In this document: positions 48,001-57,020 of the stretch, one piece after another
Layout of the letters: each line of letters begins with the position of its first letter
Position numbering within the stretch: the first letter of the stretch is position 1
Assembly (NCBI RefSeq): GCF_019320115.1
Contig: NC_089584.1
Location: 105,329,111-105,393,110, forward strand
Reading direction: 5' to 3'
DNA: 64,000 nucleotides
Source of the DNA: Miscanthus floridulus
Taxonomy: Eukaryota > Streptophyta > Magnoliopsida > Poales > Poaceae
Position numbers and translations under genes: made by a program
The notes under the pieces: generated by a model
What the model was told of the DNA's origin: nothing
Databases searched by the model: none
The model's input: only the letters and a program-made list of their open reading frames with translations

Positions 48001-48263
48001 CGGTGTGGTGGATTTGGTACTATTGGATTTGTCCAGTGGCATGGACAGTCTATGGACTGATTGTGTCGCAATATGGTGATGTGGAGGATTTCATCAAGGT
48101 GCCTGGGAAATCCGATCAGCAAGTCAAGACTTTCATCAAGGACTACTTCGGCTATGACCCGGACTTCATGGGTGTAGTGGCAGCAGTGTTGGCTGGCTTT
48201 ACTGCCCTCTTTGCTTTTATGTATGTTTACTGCATAAAGAGATTTAATTTCCAACAGAGATAA
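39008..48263 (+). CDS. Full-size ABCG (PDR-type) ABC transporter, 21 exons
   Basis: Exons: 39008-39667, 39828-39987, 40104-40180, 40287-40334, 40833-40923, 41024-41325, 41810-42091, 42221-42537, 42640-42800, 43123-43232, 43310-43460, 43628-43768, 43878-44041, 45264-45596, 45846-46136, 46219-46302, 46489-46622, 46973-47200, 47303-47474, 47642-47896, 47994-48263. All introns are GT-AG and phases join without a break, giving 1476 residues, normal for plant PDR proteins. Order is NBD-TMD-NBD-TMD: Walker A GPPSSGKT from residue 198, signature SGGQKKR at 336, Walker B VLFMDE (D359), first membrane domain about 540-790, second Walker A GVSGSGKT from 920, LSTEQ at 1027, [13 protein letters not shown] (D1051), second membrane domain about 1205-1470. 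Family members are plasma-membrane exporters of terpenoids, hormones, cuticular lipids or xenobiotics; the substrate cannot be read from sequence. ATG 39008 is preferred over an in-frame GTG 33 bases upstream. GC falls sharply after exon 6. No disabling change seen. Confidence 0.95.
40335..40832. other. Transporter intron 4 with a GC-rich foreign-looking segment
   Basis: An A-rich lead (40450-40530) is followed by about 260 bases of GC-rich sequence (40530-40790) unlike the AT-rich neighbouring introns. It opens frames on both strands (40447-40767, 40466-40957) with no recognised domain. It may be a captured gene leader or a small transposon; no inverted ends or duplication were identified. 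Confidence 0.4.
44338..44836 (-). mobile_element. 5'-truncated RTE-like LINE in transporter intron 13
   Basis: A 16-bp target duplication ACTCTCCTGTGTGTTC flanks the insert (44322-44337 and 44837-44852). The minus strand ends in a (TTG)n tail (CAACAACAACAA on the plus strand from 44339), which with the AACTTGTTTGGGACTTAAAGG terminal sequence is typical of plant RTE-type LINEs. An open frame across the insert encodes the C-terminal part of ORF2, including [35 protein letters not shown] and [13 protein letters not shown]. The frame has no internal stop from 44836 to 44415 and the duplication is perfect, so the insertion looks young. Confidence 0.9.
45642..45843 (+). repeat. 101-bp tandem duplication in transporter intron 14
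   Basis: Two near-identical units (45642-45742 and 45743-45843; offset 101) contain AGATAGTGAGGCGTGATAA(T/C)TCCCTGCAG and end TTGGTTTACATCTG(C/T)TTA. The duplication reaches the 3' splice site TTTAG at 45841-45845. The upstream unit therefore carries a near-copy of the acceptor (CTTATAG, AG at 45745-45746). Confidence 0.85.
46690..46790 (-). mobile_element. Possible tRNA-derived SINE remnant in transporter intron 17
   Basis: The minus strand contains GGTTCAAGTCCTGG (46714-46727), close to the RNA polymerase III B-box of tRNA-derived SINEs, with a GC-richer body upstream of it. No clear A-box or target duplication was found. Confidence 0.3.
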
Positions 48264-48312
48264 AAGTACAGGCCTCAGTTTGTCGTGTGCATTGAGGGTG
48301 TATGTTCGATAA

Positions 48313-48318
48313 AATAAA
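48313..48318 (+). terminator. Candidate polyadenylation signal of the transporter gene
   Basis: AATAAA, 50 bases after the TAA stop, in an AT-rich context (GATAAAATAAAAGAATAT). Plant poly(A) signals are loose, so this is positional evidence only. Confidence 0.45.
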
Positions 48319-48514
48319 AGAATATCTAAGGTTTCATTAGAGGGGTACTTGTTAGTTCTAGGTTGCACCCAGCTATGTATCTTGTGGCTGATGCAAGGAA
48401 CTTATAGAAGGCTGATTTTTTCTGCACCATTTAAATGCTAGATTTGCATATAGCACCGTGATCCATGGATACCAACGATTTCCTTATGGTGTGATCTTTG
48501 TCACCAATATATTT

Positions 48515-48583
48515 GCTCGAATAGCTCAGTCGATATAGCGCAAGACTCTTAACCTTGTGGTCGTGGGAACCCCACGGTGGGCG
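48515..48583 (+). pseudogene. tRNA-Lys(CUU) remnant
   Basis: The stretch ATAGCTCAG..GATATAGCGCAAGACTCTTAACCTTGTGGTCGTGGG..CCCCACGGTGGGCG matches plant tRNA-Lys with anticodon CTT. The anticodon arm is intact, but the T-loop is shortened (GTGGGAACCCCAC, about four bases lost) and the acceptor 5' strand GCTCGAA no longer pairs well with GGTGGGC. The gene is therefore probably dead. It is followed directly by a T-rich tandem duplication, like the tRNA-Phe remnant at 35612. Confidence 0.8.
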
Positions 48584-48591
48584 GATTTTTC

Positions 48592-48891
48592 ATTTTATTA
48601 TATGTTTTTCTTCTTTTTGATTTTTTTCAGAGAATTGGAAATACTTGCGCCACATAAATGCATAATAATCACACTTATCAGCCTTCTTACTTACCTGTTT
48701 GTCCAAATGGATTTATTTAGGCATCATGACTCCTACATAGATTTTTTATTATATGTTTTTCTTCTTTTTGATTTTTTCAGAGAATTGGAAATACTTGCGC
48801 CACATAAATGCATAATAATCACACTTATCAGCCTTCTTACTTACCTCTTTGTCCAAATGGATTTATTTAGGCATCATGACTCCTATATAGA
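48592..48891. repeat. Tandem duplication, two units of about 150 bp
   Basis: Units begin at about 48592 and 48742. Both read TTATTATATGTTTTTCTTC..., contain CAGAGAATTGGAAATACTTG and end GGCATCATGACTCCTA(C/T)ATAGAT. They differ by a T-run length and about two substitutions. The open frame at 48557-48994 is simply the duplicated sequence read through. Confidence 0.88.
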
Positions 48892-48899
48892 TTTATTTA

Positions 48900-49058
48900 G
48901 GCTGCGTTCAGTTGTTATGGATCGGTACCCTGGAATCATTCCAATCAGCATTGCTAGTGTAACTTATATAGCCATAGTTCACCATGAACGATAACTTATA
49001 TAGCCATCGTTCACCATGAACAATTCCTACCTAGATTTACCCCTAACCGAACGAGCCC
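48900..49058. mobile_element. Small MITE with GGCTGCGTTC / GAACGAGCCC ends
   Basis: The ends GGCTGCGTTCAGTT and AACCGAACGAGCCC are inverted repeats flanked by TTA on both sides (48897-48899 and 49059-49061). Inside, the unit AACTTATATAGCCAT(A/C)GTTC followed by ACCATGAAC occurs twice in tandem. Confidence 0.7.
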
Positions 49059-49061
49059 TTA

Positions 49062-49717
49062 GGCATATTTCTTTCGCATATTCTTTTTCTTTTTCGTAGA
49101 AAAAGTAAAGGCATGGTGCCACAATCTCATTCTCAACTAGTCAACTTTCTCAGTTTACCTCTTTACATATTTTGTCTACTGAAATTGCAATGAACTAAAA
49201 CTGCAATTTTAGGATAAAATATATGCAATAACTGTCGTCTGAAAGAAAATTAAAATTTAGACACCTGAAATATAGTAAATCCCATAAATTCCGTTGTTTG
49301 AAATAGTCAATAACTCGATATCAGTGGTGGCGCCTGGGGGATGGAGTTATTATTAGTACAAAAATAGTTGATCGGGAAGCCGGTATCCAATGTCTACTAT
49401 TAGGGATGAAAACGGATCGGATACGAACGGATATTACCGATATTACATTTGTTTTCATATTTCTGTCCGGATTCGGATTCGAATACGGATAGTGTCAATT
49501 ATGTCGGATAGGATACGATTGGATATCAACATCATAAATATGCGATTTGAGTATTCGGATACGGATATGGTATCGGATGTTGGATATCCGGATTTGGATA
49601 CGGACAGATCTCAACCCCGTTGAGTTGGTGTAGAAAATAATGCACATATAACAGGGACCGGAAGAACGAGAGAGAATCTTCTCCGTTGTCTGCCAGAAAA
49701 AAAGCTCTTGATTTACA
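49062..49717. other. Intergenic; GGATA-rich repeat-derived segment, no gene
   Basis: At 49403-49612 the sequence is built from degenerate GGATACGGATA, CGGATTCGGA and TATCCG words beginning GGGATGAAAACGGATCGG. This is characteristic of a dispersed grass repeat. The 77-codon frame there (49390-49623, Ile/Arg/Asp-rich) is a product of this repetition. The remainder is AT-rich and unassigned. Confidence 0.55.
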
Positions 49718-50061
49718 GGGTGTTTGGTTCTTTAGTCGCTCCTAAAATTTATGTCACATCGAATGTTTAGATACTAATAAGGAACATTAAATATAGATTA
49801 ATTACAAAACCAATTACATAGATGGAGGCTAATTTCTGAGACGAATTTTTTAAGCCTAATTAATCTGTCATTAGCAAATGTTTACGGTAGCACCACGTTG
49901 TCAAATTATGGACTAATTAGGCTTAAAAGATTCGTCTCGCAAATTAGTCACAAGTTATGTAATTAGTTTCGTAATTAGTCTATATTTAATACTCTATGCA
50001 TGTGTCTAAATATTCGATGTAACGAAGATTTTATGAGATTCTGCACCAACCAAACAGCCCC
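49718..50061. mobile_element. MITE with GGGTGTTTGGTTC / CCAACCAAACAGCCCC ends
   Basis: Inverted ends bound about 340 bp. The interior is a long imperfect palindrome: AGATTAATTACAAAACCAATTACAT mirrors ATGTAATTAGTTTCGTAATTAGTCT, and GAGACGAATTTTTTAAGCC mirrors GGCTTAAAAGATTCGTCTC. It ends about 310 bp upstream of the TATA box of the next gene. Confidence 0.8.
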
Positions 50062-50373
50062 TTAGTAGCCGTAGTATGTTTTTTTTTATATGTGGCCCAA
50101 CAATTTATAAGACGTTTATACCTCACGCCACATCTTAAAATAAGCTATGCTTGAACGTTTCGTACTATAGAGGGTACTAGTATACATCCTAGACTAGAGG
50201 CTAGAGGAGACGAATACGGCAGCCATTGGACACGGCCACTTTATACACCTCAGCGAGCGATATCTCACCATGTGACTGACCTTTGTGCCAAGTGCCAACC
50301 ATGGCCACGCACATCAGGCTACTCTGCCCGGTTGCGGTTGGACACTTGTACATGCCAGCAGTCGACGGCGTTG

Positions 50374-50379
50374 TATAAA
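50374..50379 (+). promoter_or_regulatory. Putative TATA box of the SRPBCC gene
   Basis: TATAAA in GTTGTATAAAACAGCG, 87 bases before the ATG at 50461 and followed by a CA-rich leader. The spacing fits a plant core promoter. Confidence 0.6.
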
Positions 50380-50460
50380 ACAGCGAGGACCAGCTGACTC
50401 CACGTCTCGCATCGCATCGCCACTTACACACACAAAAGGCGCACGATTCCACTCCATTCC

Positions 50461-51006
50461 ATGGATCACGACACGGCCCGGGAAGAGGCGGCGGCCGTGT
50501 GGCGCGGCACGGTGCGCGCCGTGGCGTCGGGGCCGACGCCCGACGAGGCGTGGGCGCTGCTGGGCGACTTCTGCTCCCTGGACCGGTGGGTCTCCACGGT
50601 GCGGACGTGCCGGCGCGTGGTGGAGGGCGCGGCGGAGCCGGAGGGCCGCCCCGCCCCCGCCCCCGCCCCCGCCCCCGGGTGCGTGCGCTACTGCGAGGGC
50701 CCCGTGAACATGGCCGCGCCGGGGGAGCCCGTGGGGTGGTCCAAGGAGCGCCTCCTGGAGACGGATCACACGGGGCGGTGGTACAGCTACGAGCTGCTGG
50801 ACAGCAACAAGGGCTTCGGCAGGTACCGGGCCACCGTGCGGGTGGAGCACGACCCGGCCGGGTGCGCGGTCAGCTGGTCGTTCGAGGCCGACCCGGTGAA
50901 GGGCTGGACGCTGGAGGGGTTCGTGGCGTTCCTGGAGAAACTCGCGCGTGGCGTCGCCCAGCGGCTCGAGGAGGAGATCATGGTGAAGCCGTGGGTGAAG
51001 AACTGA
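50461..51006 (+). CDS. SRPBCC-fold protein, lachrymatory-factor-synthase-like / polyketide-cyclase family
   Basis: Single-exon gene of 181 codons, a usual length for this plant family. An N-terminal VWRGTVRAVASGPTPDEAWALLGDFCSLDRWVSTV segment is the start of the helix-grip fold. CVRYCEGPVNMA, VGWSKERLLETDH, WYSYELLDSNKGFGRYRATVRV and VSWSFEADPVKGW supply the beta strands, and the last 40 residues form the long C-terminal helix. These are landmarks of the family annotated as lachrymatory-factor-synthase-like, whose members bind small hydrophobic ligands. True lachrymatory-factor production is known from Allium only, so the ligand here is unknown. No signal peptide or membrane segment is seen. 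Residues 62-71 are an Ala-Pro run encoded by tandem GCCCCC hexamers. GC content is very high and there is no intron, common for grass single-exon genes. ATG is well placed behind a TATA box. Confidence 0.88.
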   Translation: MDHDTAREEAAAVWRGTVRAVASGPTPDEAWALLGDFCSLDRWVSTVRTCRRVVEGAAEPEGRPAPAPAPAPGCVRYCEGPVNMAAPGEPVGWSKERLLETDHTGRWYSYELLDSNKGFGRYRATVRVEHDPAGCAVSWSFEADPVKGWTLEGFVAFLEKLARGVAQRLEEEIMVKPWVKN

Positions 51007-51619
51007 AGGTAGATGTCGCCTAGGTTGGATTGGTTTGTGGCAGCGGGTGTGTTTCCACATAATTTTGCTTCTGTTTCACAGTAAGATAAGAATTCACTTT
51101 TTTTAAGTGCATACATGTGTTGTGTAAAATTCTTCTGATGGAGTTGAAGTCCAACTCCAGGGAGCGACAAACATACTACTCCTAGCAACAAACACAGAGA
51201 CCGTTCCGCAAGAATTCGAATTTCCTGATGGTACCATACTGCCATCCCAATTCCCATGTCACCGGTACGTGCTATGCCCGCCGCTCACGCGCCCGTCTCC
51301 TGCCGCCCGCGCGACTCCGCGTATTCCGGTCCCCTCCTGCTTCTCCACCTCGCCTACCTTGCCGCGGTCCGGCTCGAGTCCTGCACCGACGTGTGATCCT
51401 CCCGCCGCGAATCCACGTGTGCATCCTGCGCCGCGGCCTCCTCCTGCTGCCCTTCCACTGGAATGCCGTGAGCCCGTGACCCGTGCCTACCTCCGCCTCG
51501 GCTCGCCCCGCTTCGACTTCGATCCGCCGTGTGCTATATGCATGATAGCCCGCGCCCCACGGCGCCGCACCCGACCGCTACACGTCCCTGGTTCCACCCT
51601 ACGCCTGTAGCTCCACGCC

Positions 51620-52525
51620 GCCGCTGCCAAGCGCGCCAGGTCTTCACCGAGAGCGCGCTCATCAGCGGCTACGCGAAGGCTCGCGACAGCACGCGAAGGG
51701 TGTTCGACGAAAACCCGAACCGGGGCCTAGGTTCGTGGAACGCCTTCATAAGCGGCTTCTCGCAAGGAGCCAAGGAGGCGTTGACGTTGTTTCATGAGCT
51801 GCGGAGGCACGGCACGGTACCGGATCATCTGGCCATGGTGAGTTTTGTGTTGGCATGCTTTGCGAATGGTGATGTTGGCTTGTCGGGGCAGATGCATAAG
51901 TGCATCTTACAGTTCTAGCGCTCTGGCCAGCTTGATGTGACACTGCCCAATGCATTGGTCCGATATGTATGCCAAGTGTGGCCGCACGGTCCTCACAACA
52001 GTGGTATTTGAGAGAATGCCTGTCAGTGATGTGTCTTCATGGACAACCATGATCACAGGGCTTGCAACGCATGGCGAGGATCAGGGTGCACCCAACAAGT
52101 TTCATGATATGCAGAGAGAAACGATACAACCAAATAGGGTGATGATGTTAGCCGTGTTCTCTGCTTGCGCGCTCGGAGGGCTGGTGGGTATACTGTTGGG
52201 TTTGCTGAAGCAAATGGAAGAAGGAAAAATCATGGTAGTGCCAACCGCTGAACACTACCAGTATGTGGTGGTGGTGATATACTTGATAGAGTTGGCCATG
52301 TGGATGACAGGATGAGGCAGGTGCTTTGGTGAATTGGTGGAGCAGAGTATGCCAATGGAGGCCAATGTGGTGATAGGAGATCGAGGAACAATTCTCGGTG
52401 CATGCAAAAAACATGGTAATGCAAGTGTTGGTGAGTGGGTAGTAGGAAGGCTTGTAGAGTCTGAGCCATGGAACAACGGGGTTTATGTGGTGTTGTCGAA
52501 CATATATGTTGCTGTCGGGATGTAG
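51620..52525 (+). pseudogene. PLS-type PPR protein pseudogene
   Basis: Segments of a plant organellar PPR protein are recognisable in order: SALISGYAKARDSTRRVFDENP, SWNAFISGFSQGAKEALTLFHEL, VPDHLAMVSFVLACFANGDV, DMYAKCGRT..VFERMPVSDVSSWTTMITGLATHG, FHDMQRETIQPN and, near the end, MPMEANVVI..GTILGACKKHGN..VGEWVVGRL followed by VYVVLSNIYVAVGM (E-domain region). They are split over at least three frames by stops and frameshifts (stop after ILQF at about 51918, shift near 51940, stop at about 52315, shift near 52340). The upstream stretch 51228-51620 is GC-rich and too decayed to place. PPR proteins process organellar RNA; this copy cannot. Confidence 0.82.
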
Positions 52526-53563
52526 GGTGAGGAAGATCATGTCTGAGAGAAAAGTCACAAAGTCTCCTAGCTGGTAGCTGCAGTTTGTAGCTCAAAAAGT
52601 GATCATCATCTAAGGTTTATTCTCTGCTCTCTTTTATTTCTTTTGCAATACATACGTCACAGATCATTACTTTTTCAAGAAAGAACCAAATTCACCTTGT
52701 TTGCCTTCTGATCACGTGCCCGTGTCTATTGTTGCCAGCCAACAACAGGTATAATTGATCGGATAAATAAAAAATGGTTGTTGTCTGATCAAGCATAATA
52801 TATATTCCTCACAAAAAAGAAAGGCAGGAAGAATGTTTAAGTGAGCAGCATTTGCCTTCATTCTTGTGGAGCCCATGTAAACCAAAAACTGACAGGATCG
52901 TTGAACATCTAGTAATCAGACAGGTTTTTTTTCTTCTTCTTAACACAATAATATGTAACTCTCCTGTGTATTAGAGGAAAAAAGATATTTGTTATAAGTG
53001 CTATGCCATTATTACACTTCAATATTTTCCCATTACTTGCTCGAGCTAGGTTACCATCTAGAGATATGTTCTCATCTGTTAAATTACTTGTACGCAATTG
53101 AGCTTGACTCTGAGAAATGCTAAATTTCAATTATCAGATCCATAATGAAAAATCTGTGTGCTTCTTGAGTCTTTCATTGGTTGGTATTATATTGGTAGGG
53201 CTGTGGGGCACACCCGAGAAAACTCGGTACCTGCTGACTGCAAAGTATTGCAAGTATACACAGAATTATGAAGTGACCAGTTTTCAAATAAGATTCTTAT
53301 AGTATGCAGCGCCGTAGTTAGCGTTCTTCCACATGACACGTTGCAATTACTGCCGCAATCTGCTAAATCCCATTGCTAGTGTACTTGAAAACTGCGCTGT
53401 TTTTGTCTCCATGTCTGGTCTCCAAATACTGTCAAACAGCAAGTGCAGAAAGGACTCACGGGTGCATCACATACTGTTGCCACAACATGCTAAAAGGGTT
53501 AAAAGGCTGCCTAGACTGAACCGTCTACTAGTAAACACCAAACCACAGCCAGGAGCACCACCG
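52526..53563. other. Intergenic and 5' leader of the next gene
   Basis: AT-rich without recognisable coding sequence to about 53330. From 53333 an open frame continues into the CASP-like exon 1 in the same frame, but its upstream part shows no conserved sequence and is probably 5' untranslated. No clear TATA box was identified. Confidence 0.5.
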
Positions 53564-56385
53564 ATGGGTTCCATTGGTAATGGCCGAAGTGACTCGGTGG
53601 TCGGCATCCAGATGCCACCGGCGGGGGGCAAGATGGTGCTGGAGCCTGAGGCTCTTCCGGTGACCACATCTCGGGTGCCAAGATGGCCACGGCTGGGTGT
53701 GGTTATGGTGGCAACCCGAGCTGCAGCCATGGTGATGGCACTGCTCTCGATGTCGCTAATGGTCTCCTCCAAGCAGCGAGGCATTCTCACCATCTTTGGC
53801 ATCGAGATCCCGCTCTATGCCAATTGGTCCTTTTCTTATTCACTGCAGTAAGTTTTTGCGCCGTTTGAAGTTGAAATGTGTAATTATGCTTAGAGAATTT
53901 TTTGTTTGTTTTTGAAACGAGCTTAGAGAAAATACTGACTTGCTCCGGTGGTGCTGTTCATGATTTTAGATTCCTGGTTGCGATGTCTGCAGCTTCAGCT
54001 GCCTACTCGCTGGCACAACTCCTCTTGATTGCACACAAGGTCATGAAGAAAGCCCCCATTGTTCCTTCTGGACGCCACGCATGGCTGCTCTTTGCCGTGG
54101 ATCAGGTTTGCCAGTTCTTGCCTTGGCCATTTTTATGTGATTTTGCGACGTCCATCTAATTATCGTGTTTTTTTGCGTCACTATACTTCTAGTATTTGCT
54201 GTTTTGTACTATATTCCGTCTTGTTTGTTGTGGCTGCATCGTGTATTTTGTGCTTTCTCTAGATGTTTAATGGACGGGTCAGCAGCCATTGCCAGCGTAG
54301 GTAGTATTAGTTGAGTTAGTTCAACTTCGAGTTTAGACTAGTTAGACCAAGATCTTGTTGGAAAATGACTAGAACAATTTAGGGTCCATTTCTTTGAGCT
54401 GCAACTTTTGGCCTTTTGACTTTTTGCTATTGACTTTGTAATATTTTTTTTTGGGTTTCTCAACACACTAAATGTCAGGAAAATTTCTCTTAGCGTGTTT
54501 TTCAACTTTTAGTTTATTTTCTAAAAAATCAGCTTTCTAGTTTTTTCGGAAGATAGTTCAACAGCTAGGTTGTTTGTTTCAGCTTCTGGCTAACAAGCAA
54601 ACATTAAGATCTCTCAAATTGGGAATGCCTAATCCTCCAAATTCTGTTAACACACTTACTCTTTCCCATTAGCTAAATGATACATGTGTGCTCCCACATT
54701 GTCATTCCATAAACTTAAGCGCTCCCACATAGCCTTTTTTGACTAAGTTCTCTATTCAATTAATCCAAGTTGGGATAAAACCTCTAGTCTCTAAGCTTTC
54801 AAAAAGGAAGTCCAGTCCCAAGTCACAACAGACTCTATCATAAGCATTTTATAGTCTAACTTAAGAACTATACCCAGCTCTTTGCTGCTGTGTAAGCTAT
54901 GCACCAATTCATGGGCTATGACAACACTCTAAAGAATACATCTACCCTATATAAAGGCACTTTGGTGAGGTGAAATCAACCTACCAGCTATTTTACCTAA
55001 TCTTGACTTAGAGAAAATTTTAAATCTACAATTAATAATTAGATTAATTGGTCTAAACTTTGCATGGTTCTTGCACCTTCCTCCTTTGGAATTTAAGGTA
55101 AACATAGCAAAGTTGAGTCTATATTAGATCTAAATTACCTTTGTATAGAAATCCTCAAACATAGCTATAAGATCACCCTTTACTGGATCTAAAACTTATG
55201 ATAAAACATGAAGGATACCCCATCAGGTCCGGGAACGCCATCAGTGTTACAACTAACAACTGAACACTACCTCCTTAATTTCACTCTCAGAAACGGAAGC
55301 AGTAAGAAGAACATTTTCCTCTGTAACTATTTCCTCGTGCTCCCAAAAATCCTGAGCTAGGTGGATGTTAGGACTATCTTCTTTTCTAACAGATCCAAAA
55401 AAAAAGATCCTTATCGTAGAAACTAACATCAACATCCATCATGCCTTTTTGGTCCTCAATTGGATCATTAGTGCCCTCCAGAACCTCTATTTTCTTTTTC
55501 CCACTCCTTTGCTTGGCTACTGCATGGAAATAAGCAGTATTCTTATATCTTCTAAAGCCCAGTCGCCCAGATTTTATCCAATTCTGTCTCTACCTGTCTG
55601 ATGAATCTACTGAACTCTTCTATATCCGTAGGATGGAGGTTTCCAGATTTCCATAGTATTATGAGCTTAAGAACATTTTATTCGAGTCATCAGGTGGAGC
55701 TTTCCACCAGTGTATCACACAAACAACATGAACTTTCCATGTGACGTCTCCAATTAGAAAATGCCTCAGAAGTGTGCTGCATATTTTTGTACCGTGGTCA
55801 GAACATTAAAGTGGTTCTGGATAGGATATCTGAAAGTAGCCCAGGTAACACAACAACCATATAATCCAGCATCCATATAAGAATCCTGGAGACTAAGACT
55901 TGATTTTAGTTTTATTTACGATGCTTGTCCTTAGCTTTTGTTTGCTTCCAAAGCGTTGTTCATCGGCTCATCCCTGCCTTTTTGACCAATCGAGCCCAGG
56001 CTAACCTATCTTCCAAGATGCTAGCATAATCTAACCTCGTTAGTTGTATCCCTACGAAGCGATAACTTTGTTTACCTCAGCGAATACAAGCTGAACATTT
56101 GGAGCCCTGTAAATGGTCAGCATTTCCACGGAATACAAGGATAACAGCTATGTGGTGCCAACATGACAGGTGTTTTCGCTTGCAATGATGAGCGCTGGAT
56201 CAGGGGCGGCGGCGGTGGCCAATCTGAACCGCACCGGCGTCCGTCACACGGCCCTCCCCAACTTCTGCAAGCCCCTGCCACGTTTCTGCGACCTCTCGGC
56301 GGTCTCCATCGCGTGTGCCTTCCTCAGCTGCGTCTTCCTCGCGACTTCTGCCGTAATCGATGTTATCTGGTTGTCAAGTCCGTGA
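53564..56385 (+). CDS. CASP-like membrane protein (DUF588/MARVEL-like), 3 exons
   Basis: Exons 53564-53847, 53970-54105 and 56170-56385; the splice sites are GT-AG and the phases join, giving 211 residues. The protein has a cytosolic N-terminus and four hydrophobic segments at about 44-67, 96-117, 131-153 and 178-205. The family's conserved Arg in the first segment (ATRAAAMVMALL, R52) and Asp in the third (LLFAVDQVFSLAMMSAGS, D139) are present. A short loop before the fourth segment carries LPNFCKPLPRFC, as in CASPL1-type members. CASPs scaffold the Casparian-strip membrane domain; CASP-like relatives are plasma-membrane proteins of mostly unknown function. ATG 53564 (MGSIGNG...) is chosen because conservation begins there. 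Intron 2 (2064 bp) contains a decayed LINE on the opposite strand. Subfamily assignment is tentative. Confidence 0.88.
54570..55690 (-). mobile_element. Decayed L1-type LINE fragment in CASP-like intron 2
   Basis: Minus-strand peptides in order are a DKDLFFW-type segment, TASVSESEIKEVVF, a PGPDGVSFMFY motif (55200-55245), FRPINLINCRFKIFSK, SPHQSAFI, SVVIAHELVHSLHSSKELG followed by VLKLDY, and finally EFGGLGIPNLRDLNVCLLASW. This is the order of reverse-transcriptase and downstream motifs in plant L1-type ORF2. Frames shift repeatedly, several stops occur, and the catalytic core is largely deleted between the VLKLDY motif and the EFGGLGI motif. No target duplication was found. Confidence 0.82.
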
Positions 56386-56489
56386 GAGGTGTGATCCGAG
56401 TGATGGCACTGTACTAGTACTACTGTACTCGAGCGCTGCGCGGCTGCACCTCTGTGTGTACTCGTACCGTGTAATCAACTGAACCCAAA

Positions 56490-56610
56490 GGCCCGTTCGA
56501 CTTACCTTAAAAGATGATTTGTTCGGCTTCTTTTTTCAATCAGAACAGTGTTTTCTCTCGCAATAATTCAGCTTTAGCTTCCAGTCAATTTCAGCCAAAC
56601 GAACGGAGCC
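56490..56610. mobile_element. MITE between the CASP-like and RCC1 genes
   Basis: The ends GGCCCGTTCGACTTACC and CCAAACGAACGGAGCC are imperfect inverted repeats around an AGAACAGTGTTTTCTCTCGC core typical of this grass family. Confidence 0.65.
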
Positions 56611-56880
56611 TCCCCGGCCAACTGGATGCTGATGCGCGCCGCACCTCCGAGATGAGTGCTGTACGTGTACCTGTAAGATAGCTGTCGACTGAGCTCAAAA
56701 CATGTTTCATCAGCCATGGTATAATAGCCGCAGCGGCTTATGATGTAATATTACTATGTGCTGCTTGTTTGTACAGATTAGAATGATCTGGATGTTGATC
56801 TGCAGTGTCGCGGTCCAAAGATTCAGTTGAGTTCCGTGCCAACACTCCACTGCCCCAATCAACACCAACTACTGTGAGAT

Positions 56881-57020
56881 AGGTTCTGTTCGGCTTACCT
56901 TATAATCCGTATTATTCAGCTTATTTTTCTAGCTAAAACAGTTTTTTTTCTCAAACAGCAATTTAATCAGAGACGTGTTTCTCAGCCCATTCGGCCCAGT
57001 TTCTCAAGCCGAACGGGGCC
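56881..57020. mobile_element. MITE upstream of the RCC1 gene
   Basis: AGGTTCTGTTCGGCTTACC at the left and CAAGCCGAACGGGGCC at the right are inverted relatives, with AAAACAGTTTTTTTTCTC inside. It belongs to the same family as the element at 56490-56610. It ends about 410 bp upstream of the start codon. Confidence 0.65.

Noticed and set aside
48557..48994. 145-codon frame with repeated hydrophobic segments
   Set aside because: It is a read-through of the 150-bp tandem duplication and the adjacent tRNA relic. The repetition is in the DNA, not a protein feature.
49390..49623. Ile/Arg/Asp-rich frame resembling a repeat protein
   Set aside because: It is translated from a degenerate GGATA-type DNA repeat common in grasses.
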